Positions 6,703 to 12,558 of a stretch of 12,558 nt of DNA are shown piece by piece. Origin of the DNA: Scatosoma sp002474405 (GTDB lineage Bacteria; Bacillota; Clostridia; Christensenellales; Borkfalkiaceae); the NCBI GenBank assembly GCA_937892545.1, contig CALAFO010000069.1:1-12558 (forward strand), in the 5' to 3' direction. Numbering within the stretch: position 1 is the first letter of the stretch; every line of letters starts with the position of its first letter. Position numbers and translations under genes: made by a program. Below the pieces are notes generated by a model, which was not told the DNA's origin, made no database searches, and saw only the letters and a program-made list of their open reading frames with translations.

Positions 6703-6708
6703 CTGTAC

Positions 6709-6736
6709 ATTATATGCCGCGGCTTGTACAATAAGA
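6709..6736 (-). promoter_or_regulatory. Sigma-E-like promoter of the spoIIIA operon
   Basis: On the minus strand CATATAAT (6709-6716) is one base from the sigma-E −10 consensus CATACAAT. TCTTATT (6730-6736) is one base from the −35 consensus TCATATT, with a 13-nt gap, about 1 nt shorter than usual. The B. subtilis spoIIIA operon is sigma-E dependent, so context agrees. CATATAAT also contains a perfect sigma-A TATAAT, but no good −35 exists at 16-18 nt. Transcription would start at or within a base or two of the spoIIIAA ATG at 6702. Confidence 0.55.
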
Positions 6737-6771
6737 ACGGACAAGCGCAAGAAAAAACGCTTATGGCATAC

Positions 6772-6804
6772 AAAAACCGTACCGGAAATAATTCCGATAC
6801 GGTT
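6772..6804 (-). terminator. Intrinsic terminator of htpG
   Basis: On the minus strand the arms at 6792-6804 and 6775-6787 form a 13-bp stem (AACCGTATCGGAA / TTCCGGTACGGTT, one T-G wobble) around the 4-nt loop TTAT, followed by a T-run (6772-6776). It lies about 45 nt after the htpG stop and upstream of the spoIIIAA promoter, insulating the two units. There is no T-run on the plus side, so it is directional. Confidence 0.9.
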
Positions 6805-6848
6805 CTGGGAAATTCTGTTGTTATAAGCGCTTATTTTGTTATCGGCGT

Positions 6849-8744
6849 TTATTTCGCGTAATCCGCCAGCAACGTTTCGCTGCGTTTCATAAAGTCCGCA
6901 AGTTCGTCGGGCGACAGCTTTTTATACGAAAGCATGGCAAGATAATAAATCTGATTTACGATAAATTCCTGCTTTTCCTCGGATAAACCGGTCAGTTTCG
7001 AAACGGTATCGTTCGCCACGTTCAGAACCAGCGTTGCGTTCTTCATCGCGTCGGTTTCCGTCATTCCGTAGAATTTGTTCATTTCGGACATACGCCGCAT
7101 AAATTCTTCCACATTGATCACCGCGGGCACGTCGGCGTTTTTCAGTTTATCCGCTTTCACCGCAATGTCTTTGTTTACAAGGTGTTTTTTCACCAGTTCG
7201 ATTAAATCTTTGTAATCGTCCTGCTTCACTTCGCCTTCCGCTTTCAGCGCGGCGTCTACGTCCGCGTCGATGCGCACGAAGCGGCACTTTCTCGGATTCT
7301 TGTATTCGATAAAACTGATAAAATGCGGGTCGATGTAGGTGTCGCAAACAATCGCGTCCAGACCGGCGTCCTTGAACAGACGGATATACTGCGCCTGCTG
7401 CGTTTCGTCCGATACGTAATAAATCGCTTTCGCCTGCTTGCCCTTTTCCGCGTCCTCGTCCGAAATTTCCTCGCCGAAGAAATCGGTTACGGGCACGTAT
7501 TTCCCTTCGAGATTTTTGAAAATAACGATATCTTTTACTTTCTCGTAAAATTCTTCGTCTTTCAGGCAGCCGAATTTAATGAACGTAGCGATATCTTTCC
7601 AGCAATTTTCGTATCTTTCTCTGTCGTCTTTGAAAAGCGCCGTCAGCTTATCCGCCACCTTCTTCGTAATGTGTTTCGCGATTTTCTGTACCTGTCTGTC
7701 GTTCTGCAAAAAGCTGCGGGAAACGTTCAGAGGAATGTCCGGGCAATCGATAACGCCGTTTAAAAGCATCAGGAATTCCGGAATGACTTCCTTGATATTG
7801 TCCGCGATGAATACCTGATTGCAGTACAGTTTCACCTGCCCCTTTTCAAGCTGCACCTGTTCTTTTACTTTCGGGAAGTACAAAATCCCCTTCAGGCGGA
7901 ACGGATAATCCATGTTCAGATGAATCCAGAATAAGGGTTCGTTGTAATCTGAGAACGTATCGCGGTAAAACGCCTTGTATTCTTCGTCCGTGCACTCTTT
8001 CGGGTCTTTCAGATACAAAGGCTGCGTGTTGTTTACGGGCTTGTCCGCCTGCTTCTCGTTGCCCTTCTCGTCCTTTTCGCCCTCTTTGATTCCCTTTGCG
8101 TTCAGGTATACGGGATACGGCATAAACGAGCAATACTTTCTGAGCAGCGAACGAATCGTGTATTCGTTCAGGAATTCTTTTTCTTCGTCGGCGATATGCA
8201 GCACGATTTTCGTACCTCTGCCGCGTTCTTCCGCCGCGCCGATTTTATAAGTAGCGTTGCCGTCCGATTCCCAGTGAACAGCGGGCGTTCCCTTGTAGCT
8301 CTTCGTGAAAATCTCCACGTCGCTTGCCACCATGTACGCCGAATAGAATCCGAGCCCGAAATGCCCGATGATTCCGTCGCCGGAAGCCTTTTCGTATTTC
8401 TGCAGGAAATCTTCCGCGCCCGAAAACGCAATCTGCGTGATATACTTTTCAACTTCTTCTTCCGTCATGCCGATGCCGTTATCTTCGATGGTCAGCGTTT
8501 TCGCCGCTTCGTCGGTACGTACGTCGATTCTGTATTCTTCCGCGGAATCTTCTGCGGGCTTTACTTCGCCCATTTCCACGAGTTTCTTGTATTTCGTAAT
8601 CGCGTCCACGCCGTTCGCCACAATTTCGCGAAGAAATATATCCTTATCGGAATACAGCCACTTTTTGATAATAGGCATCATATTTTCGCTGGAAATACGG
8701 ATTTTTCCTTGTTTTTCGTTTTTCACTTGTTCGTTTTCACTCAT
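6849..8744 (-). CDS. htpG: HtpG, bacterial Hsp90 chaperone
   Basis: 631 residues (E. coli 624). Dimeric cytosolic ATP-dependent chaperone. The N-terminal GHKL ATPase domain shows the N-box FLREIVANGVDAITK (37-51; catalytic Glu40, Mg-binding Asn44), IEDNGIGM (86-93) with the adenine-binding Asp88, the lid region GHFGLGFYSAYMVA (127-140) and RGTKIVLHI (176-184). The middle domain holds FWIHLNMDYPFRLKGILYFP and the IPLNVSRSFLQNDRQ loop with the conserved catalytic Arg, and the C-terminal dimerisation domain follows. The N-box reads NGVDA where E. coli has NASDA; clostridial HtpG proteins are recalled to have similar NGxDA forms. The ATG at 8744 has AAGGAG 8 nt upstream; an upstream in-frame start at 8777 has no comparable support. 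No CIRCE element is visible. It is monocistronic, with its own terminator. Confidence 0.97.
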   Translation of the reverse strand: MSENEQVKNEKQGKIRISSENMMPIIKKWLYSDKDIFLREIVANGVDAITKYKKLVEMGEVKPAEDSAEEYRIDVRTDEAAKTLTIEDNGIGMTEEEVEKYITQIAFSGAEDFLQKYEKASGDGIIGHFGLGFYSAYMVASDVEIFTKSYKGTPAVHWESDGNATYKIGAAEERGRGTKIVLHIADEEKEFLNEYTIRSLLRKYCSFMPYPVYLNAKGIKEGEKDEKGNEKQADKPVNNTQPLYLKDPKECTDEEYKAFYRDTFSDYNEPLFWIHLNMDYPFRLKGILYFPKVKEQVQLEKGQVKLYCNQVFIADNIKEVIPEFLMLLNGVIDCPDIPLNVSRSFLQNDRQVQKIAKHITKKVADKLTALFKDDRERYENCWKDIATFIKFGCLKDEEFYEKVKDIVIFKNLEGKYVPVTDFFGEEISDEDAEKGKQAKAIYYVSDETQQAQYIRLFKDAGLDAIVCDTYIDPHFISFIEYKNPRKCRFVRIDADVDAALKAEGEVKQDDYKDLIELVKKHLVNKDIAVKADKLKNADVPAVINVEEFMRRMSEMNKFYGMTETDAMKNATLVLNVANDTVSKLTGLSEEKQEFIVNQIYYLAMLSYKKLSPDELADFMKRSETLLADYAK

Positions 8745-8762
8745 TTTCGTTACTCCTTCCTT

Positions 8763-8774
8763 CCGTTCGAACGG
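8763..8774. repeat. 12-bp perfect palindrome just upstream of the htpG ribosome-binding site
   Basis: CCGTTCGAACGG is perfectly self-complementary and ends 4 nt before the AAGGAG of htpG. It may be a protein-binding dyad or a small mRNA hairpin near the SD, but a few such palindromes are expected by chance in a window of this size. Confidence 0.3.
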
Positions 8775-8810
8775 CATCCTCTGTCGATTCGGCGGATAAT
8801 TTTTACAGAG

Positions 8811-8839
8811 TATATATAAACGCGAAAACCCGCTTTTAA
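8811..8839 (-). promoter_or_regulatory. Possible htpG promoter
   Basis: Minus-strand TATATA (8811-8816, 5 of 6) and TTAAAA (8834-8839, 4 of 6) are spaced by 17 nt. This is the best pair I can find between the upstream terminator and htpG, but it is in AT-rich sequence and weak. The −35 would overlap the inner hairpin described separately. Confidence 0.3.
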
Positions 8840-8891
8840 TCGAAAAAAAGCAGGTTTGGCATGAGATTTATTATCGGAAATCGTTTATATA
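8813..8891. repeat. Nested inverted repeats in the htpG upstream region
   Basis: The outer pair is TATATAAACG (8813-8822) and CGTTTATATA (8882-8891), a perfect 10-bp match. The inner pair is 8827-8837 (aacccgctttt) and 8846-8856 (aaaagcaggtt), an 11-bp stem with one G-T pair and an 8-nt loop. Neither arm is followed by a long T-run in either direction, so the inner hairpin is a poor terminator. The role is unknown; it could be a regulatory dyad for htpG. No other coding signal is seen in the 223-nt gap 8745-8967. Confidence 0.45.
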
Positions 8892-8924
8892 AAAAAACAC
8901 GCGGAAACCGGTATCGGCTTCCGC
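8891..8924 (-). terminator. Intrinsic terminator of the cmk/plsC-ispH/S1 operon
   Basis: On the minus strand GCGGAAGCCG (8915-8924) pairs with CGGTTTCCGC (8901-8910), a 10-bp GC-rich stem with one G-U, loop ATAC. GTG and then seven T residues (8891-8897) follow. It lies about 45 nt after the stop of the IspH-S1 gene. Confidence 0.92.
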
Positions 8925-8967
8925 AACGTAAAAATTATTTTTTAATTGTCGGCAACGAACAGAACGA

Positions 8968-11019
8968 TTAGTTATTCTTCATCAGGTCGGCAATGGAAGC
9001 GCCGCCTTCGTTATCGTCCGTCCAGGACGTCATTTCGTCGGGATCGATCGTGGTTTTCACCGATTTCTTGCCGCCCTTTTCGTCGTCCTTCTTATCTTCT
9101 CTTTCGGGACGAGGCAGAAGCGCTTTGATGGAAAGCGTCATCTTTCTTTCTTCGGGGTTCAGACGAAGAATCTTCGCGTCGATTTCCTGTCCGATCGTAA
9201 GCGCCGTGGTAGGATTCTCAAGGAACTCGTGAGAAATCTGCGATACGTGCACAAGCCCGTCGATGCCTTTTTCCACTTCGACGAAAGCGCCGAAAGGAAC
9301 GATACGAACGACTTTGCCGTGAATCACGTCGCCTTCGACGTACTTATCGCCTACCAGATCCCAAGGATGCGGCTGAAGCTGCTTATAGCCGATCGCCGCT
9401 TTCTTGTTGGCGGGGTCGAGCTTCAGTACTTTGAACTGATACGTTTTGCCGATTTCAAGAACGTCGGTAACCGATTCGATTTCGCCCCAGGAAATATCGG
9501 AGATACGCGCAAGGCAATCGAAACCGTTTACGGAAACGAACGCGCCGAAGCCCGTAACTCTTTCCACTTTGCCTTCCACAACGTCGTCAACGTGTACGTT
9601 TGCGAAGAATTCCGCTTCTTTCGCGGCTTTCTCGGCTTCTTTCGCCGCACGCTCCGCTTCGATGATAACGCGCTGGGAAGCAACGATTTCTTTGCCCTTC
9701 TCGGTATTGATTTCAAGAAGTTTGAGTCTCAGCTTTTTGCCTACGTATTTATCCAGCTCTTTTACATAGCCGGAACGGATTTCTCTTGCGGGAACGAACA
9801 CTTTGTACGAACCGAGCGAGCCGGTTAAACCGCCCTTGTTCGATCCGGTGCAGGTAATGGAAAATTCCTGTCCTTCCTTAATCCCTTCAAGCATAGCCTC
9901 TTCTTCTTTCGCCTGCTTGATCTGCTTCTGAGAAAGCTTTACGGGATTTACTCCGACAACCATCAGTTCGATTTCGTCGCCGATTTTCGAAGCGTAAGCC
10001 TCTTTCTCGTACGTTTCGCAATCCACTTCGTTCTTGTCGAGAAGAATTTCTTTCTTCGCCATAGGCAAAAGCACCGAAATGCCCTGATCGTCCGCTTTGG
10101 AAATCGTGGCTTTGATGATGTCGCCCTTTCTGAATCTCTGCTGATTGTCCATGTTCGCAACGACTTGTTCCATCGTCGCTTTGTCTGCTGTTTCCGTTAC
10201 CATTTTTAAGAGAACCTCCTGGGTCTGTTCGTTCGGAGTGCTTGCTCCCGTTACGATACCGACCTTTTTAAATCTTTGCAATTTTTTATAATCGAAATCC
10301 GATGCGTTTTTCAAGCGGAATACTTCCTTGCAGTTTTCTCTGCAGATGTCGTACAATTTTCCGGTGTTCGAGCTGTTCAGACCGCCCACCACCAAAATCG
10401 CGTCGCATTCTTTCGCGAGTTTCCGCGCCTCGTTTTGCCGACTAACAGTAGTATAACAAATTGTTTCAAAAACTTCAACTGTTTTTCCCACTGTTTCCCG
10501 AAGATTTTTTATAATTTTTTCAAATTTTTCTTCGGAAAAGGTGGTTTGAGCCACTACGCAGCAATTTTCGCCCGGAATTTTCGTCAAATCGTCGTTTTCC
10601 GAAGAAATAACGTACGCTTCGTTTTTACACCAGCCGGTCAGCCCGATTACCTCCGGATGCGTCTTTTCGCCTACGATGATAATCGTCTTTCCTTGTTCGC
10701 TGTTTTCCCGTACGATGCGCTGCGTGCGCTTTACGAACGCGCAGGTGCAATCGATCGTTTCGATTCCCCTTGCCGCGCACTCTTTGAAAATCGCCTCTCC
10801 CGCGCCGTGCGAACGGATAATCAGCCGCGCGCCGTCCGGCACTTCGGCAAGCGTTTCCACCGTTTTGATGCCGCGTCTTTCAATCTCGTCCACCACGTCT
10901 TTGTTGTGAATGATTTCACCGTAAATATACGTATTTTCGGGGTCAATCCGCATCGCCGTGTCCACGGCGTTTTTCACGCCGCTGCAAAATCCGCCGTGCT
11001 GCGCCACGATGACTTTCAT
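8968..11019 (-). CDS. ispH: IspH (HMBPP reductase) fused to ribosomal protein S1-type repeats
   Basis: 683 residues. Residues 1-280 are IspH, the last MEP-pathway enzyme, making IPP and DMAPP from HMBPP with a 4Fe-4S cluster. The three cluster cysteines are Cys12 (GFCSGV), Cys93 (DCTC) and Cys188 (ETICYTT). Substrate residues appear as IIHNKDV (His38), SHGAG (His71), THPEV (His121, catalytic Glu123), SSNTGKL (216-222) and TGASTP (257-262). Residues 297-635 hold four S1 OB-fold repeats: about 297-365 (degenerate), 381-450 (degenerate), 478-545 (VEGKVERVTGFGAFV) and 562-632 (IHGKVVRIVPFGAFV, GLVHVSQIS). An Ala/Lys/Glu-rich helix (452-472) separates repeats 2 and 3, and the tail (638-683) is charged. 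This fusion is known in Clostridia. The ATG at 11019 overlaps the upstream stop (ATGA), so translation is probably coupled. Whether it replaces a free S1 in ribosomes is not shown here. Confidence 0.96.
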   Translation of the reverse strand: MKVIVAQHGGFCSGVKNAVDTAMRIDPENTYIYGEIIHNKDVVDEIERRGIKTVETLAEVPDGARLIIRSHGAGEAIFKECAARGIETIDCTCAFVKRTQRIVRENSEQGKTIIIVGEKTHPEVIGLTGWCKNEAYVISSENDDLTKIPGENCCVVAQTTFSEEKFEKIIKNLRETVGKTVEVFETICYTTVSRQNEARKLAKECDAILVVGGLNSSNTGKLYDICRENCKEVFRLKNASDFDYKKLQRFKKVGIVTGASTPNEQTQEVLLKMVTETADKATMEQVVANMDNQQRFRKGDIIKATISKADDQGISVLLPMAKKEILLDKNEVDCETYEKEAYASKIGDEIELMVVGVNPVKLSQKQIKQAKEEEAMLEGIKEGQEFSITCTGSNKGGLTGSLGSYKVFVPAREIRSGYVKELDKYVGKKLRLKLLEINTEKGKEIVASQRVIIEAERAAKEAEKAAKEAEFFANVHVDDVVEGKVERVTGFGAFVSVNGFDCLARISDISWGEIESVTDVLEIGKTYQFKVLKLDPANKKAAIGYKQLQPHPWDLVGDKYVEGDVIHGKVVRIVPFGAFVEVEKGIDGLVHVSQISHEFLENPTTALTIGQEIDAKILRLNPEERKMTLSIKALLPRPEREDKKDDEKGGKKSVKTTIDPDEMTSWTDDNEGGASIADLMKNN

Positions 11020-12455
11020 TTCTTCTTCGCCTTTTTCGATTTTTTCGCCGCCAGATATTCCGCGTGCTCGCGTTTTAAGCCGAGAATTTTCTCCTTGATG
11101 ATGTCGTCGGCTTTCGCAAGATCCTCTTCTGTCAGCTTTTTATCGTAAAACTCCGTCAGTTCGAACGGCTTCCCGTATAAAATATGCGCCATTCTGAACG
11201 GCTTCGGCTTTTTATAAATCGCCGCCGGCACCACGGGCACTTTCGCCTTGATTGCCATCGCCGCCGCGCCGGGCTTGAACGGAAGCATTTCCGCCTGCGT
11301 TTTATTGCGCGTTCCCTCCGGAAACAACGAAACTTTTTCGCCGTTTTTCAGGCATTTGAGCGCGTTCATTATCGCGCGCACGTCGTTTCCGTCGCGATTC
11401 ACCGATATGCAGCGGATTTTCTTGCAGATAGGCTTCATAAACCAGTTTTCCATCACTTCGCGCTTGGCAAGAATATGAATCCCCTCGCTCGTCGTCCGGG
11501 CGATATATACGGGGTCCCAGATGCGGTAATGGTTGCATACGTATACGCAAGGACCGTCTTTCGTCTTTTTTTCGCCGTAGCATCTGAACGGAAAAATCAG
11601 GCGATATACGGGGATAAACACCGCGCGCAGAAAATTCATGAAAGGCATCACGTGCCGCCCTTTCTTATTCGCGGGGATCGTCATCCGATACGCTTTTTTC
11701 TGCTTTTTTTCGGTGTTTTCAGCCTTTTTAACGCCGTTTTCCGCCGTTTTATCCGCTTTGACGGAAGTTTGCGCGACAGCGCTTTTAATCATGTCCTCTA
11801 TTTTTTGCGCCACCTCGTCGGCGGACATGTCCGAAGTATCGATTTCCGTCGCGTCCGCAGCTTTTTTCAGCGGCGCGAATTCCCGTCCGATATCCTGTTC
11901 GTCGCGCAGGCGTATCTGCGCCAGAATCTCTTTTTCGTCGGCGTTCTGCCCGCGCGCAAGCAATTCGAGATAACGCCGTTTCGCCCGCACTTCCGCTTTT
12001 GCCGTAACGTAAAATTTAAAATCGGCGTGCGGCAGAACATAAGAACCGATGTCCCGTCCGTCAAGAACGCAGGACGTTTCCGCCGCGATTTCGCGCTGCA
12101 TTTCCACCAGTTTTTCGCGCACGCATCTGTGCACCGCAACGTCGGAAGCCGCCTGCGAAACTTCGTTTTTCCGGATGGCTTCCGAAACGTCCTCGCCGCC
12201 GAGATAAGTATGCTGTACGCCGTTTTCGTATTTCACCCGTACGGGAATTTCCGGAAGAACCGCGCCCGTCGCCGCCTCGTCCTTTACGTTCACGCCCCTT
12301 CTCAGCGCGCCGAGCGCAAACGCGCGGTACATCGCCCCCGTATCGAGATAAAGAATATCGAAATCTTTGGCGAGCATTTTCGCCACGGTGCTTTTTCCGC
12401 TGCCGGCAGGACCGTCCAGCGCGATATTGATTTTCTTTTCGCCGAAAATATTCAA
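11016..12455 (-). CDS. cmk: Cytidylate kinase (Cmk) fused to 1-acylglycerol-3-phosphate acyltransferase (PlsC)
   Basis: 479 residues. Residues 8-225 are CMP/dCMP kinase: Walker A GPAGSGKS (15-22), LDTGAMYR (37-44), DGRDIGSYV (132-140), a LID-like arginine-rich segment (157-191) with RLRDEQDIGRE. Residues 226-268 are a Lys/Ala/Glu linker. Residues 269-460 are PlsC, which acylates lysophosphatidate at the membrane: motif I NHYRIWD (308-314, the HX4D pair His309/Asp314), motif II VNRDG (352-356), motif III FPEGTRN (378-384) and motif IV VPVVPAAI (406-413). A hydrophobic segment near 272-290 may bind membrane; the C-terminus is a lysine-rich tail. The TTG start at 12455 is supported by AGAGGA 9 nt upstream and by the family start. 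No in-frame stop or separate SD divides the halves. It is first in its operon. Confidence 0.94.
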   Translation of the reverse strand: MNIFGEKKINIALDGPAGSGKSTVAKMLAKDFDILYLDTGAMYRAFALGALRRGVNVKDEAATGAVLPEIPVRVKYENGVQHTYLGGEDVSEAIRKNEVSQAASDVAVHRCVREKLVEMQREIAAETSCVLDGRDIGSYVLPHADFKFYVTAKAEVRAKRRYLELLARGQNADEKEILAQIRLRDEQDIGREFAPLKKAADATEIDTSDMSADEVAQKIEDMIKSAVAQTSVKADKTAENGVKKAENTEKKQKKAYRMTIPANKKGRHVMPFMNFLRAVFIPVYRLIFPFRCYGEKKTKDGPCVYVCNHYRIWDPVYIARTTSEGIHILAKREVMENWFMKPICKKIRCISVNRDGNDVRAIMNALKCLKNGEKVSLFPEGTRNKTQAEMLPFKPGAAAMAIKAKVPVVPAAIYKKPKPFRMAHILYGKPFELTEFYDKKLTEEDLAKADDIIKEKILGLKREHAEYLAAKKSKKAKKK

Positions 12456-12464
12456 TGCTGTTTT

Positions 12465-12470
12465 TCCTCT
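12465..12470 (-). promoter_or_regulatory. Shine-Dalgarno that decides the TTG start of cmk-plsC
   Basis: AGAGGA on the minus strand lies 9 nt before the TTG at 12453-12455. No ATG or GTG occurs in frame between the SD and the conserved INIALDGPAGSGKS, so TTG is the most likely initiator. Confidence 0.7.
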
Positions 12471-12492
12471 GTTTTTGCTTGATAACGCAAGT

Positions 12493-12522
12493 ATTATACT
12501 ACTTTTTTCCGTCTTTCGTCAA
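12493..12522 (-). promoter_or_regulatory. Sigma-A-type promoter of the cmk/plsC-ispH/S1 operon
   Basis: On the minus strand TTGACG (12517-12522, 5 of 6) and a perfect TATAAT (12493-12498) are 18 nt apart. The expected start near 12486 gives a leader of about 30 nt to the TTG at 12455. The remaining 36 nt to the window edge show no further feature. Confidence 0.85.
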
Positions 12523-12558
12523 GCTTTTGCGGCTGTTTATATGCTTTTTCCCGCCAGA

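Noticed and set aside
8745..8777. Upstream in-frame start of htpG at 8777
   Set aside because: The added residues cover the AAGGAG site that serves the ATG at 8744, and they are not part of the HtpG family.
10276..11148. Plus-strand open frame opposite the IspH domain
   Set aside because: No motif, aromatic/Arg-rich, and the opposite strand carries the IspH cysteines and substrate residues.
11184..12482. Long plus-strand open frame (432 codons) opposite the Cmk-PlsC gene
   Set aside because: Its translation is rich in His, Arg and Phe with no domain, has no SD, and lies wholly opposite a gene with clear catalytic motifs; it is an antisense shadow.

Overview
All coding sequence I can support lies on the minus strand, so transcription runs from the right end of the window to the left. 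The full spoIIIAA-AH set points to an endospore-forming or spore-gene-carrying member of the Bacillota. An IspH-ribosomal S1 fusion, a Cmk-PlsC fusion, a clostridial-type HtpG N-box and short SpoIIIAG/AH proteins suggest class Clostridia, possibly an uncultured gut lineage. That placement is inference; no rRNA or tRNA is present to confirm it. Base composition looks mid-range (about half G+C) and even throughout, with no phage, insertion sequence, CRISPR or tRNA seen.

In order of transcription: (1) A strong sigma-A-type promoter (12493-12522) drives a two-gene unit. The first gene is a cytidylate kinase fused to a 1-acylglycerol-3-phosphate acyltransferase (11016-12455, TTG start). It overlaps by 4 nt a fusion of HMBPP reductase IspH to four S1-type RNA-binding repeats (8968-11019). 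An intrinsic terminator closes the unit (8891-8924). (2) A 223-nt intergenic region with nested inverted repeats precedes htpG (6849-8744), which ends at its own terminator (6772-6804). (3) The sporulation operon spoIIIAA-AB-AC-AD-AE-AF-AG-AH (6702 down to 1873) encodes the mother-cell half of the SpoIIIA-SpoIIQ channel. It is preceded by a sigma-E-like promoter that nearly abuts the first codon. (4) After about 100 nt, a second sigma-A-type promoter inside a 16-bp inverted repeat drives yqhY (Asp23/Gls24 family), nusB and folD, which runs off the left edge.

The arrangement is mostly conserved Bacillota core-genome synteny. The points of interest are the collapse of the cmk-plsC-ispH-rpsA chain into two bifunctional proteins, the apparently leaderless start of spoIIIAA, the dyad embracing the yqhY promoter, the absence of accB-accC between spoIIIAH and yqhY, a compact SpoIIIAG/AH pair, and an uncertain folD start. 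I did not find a clearly new system.
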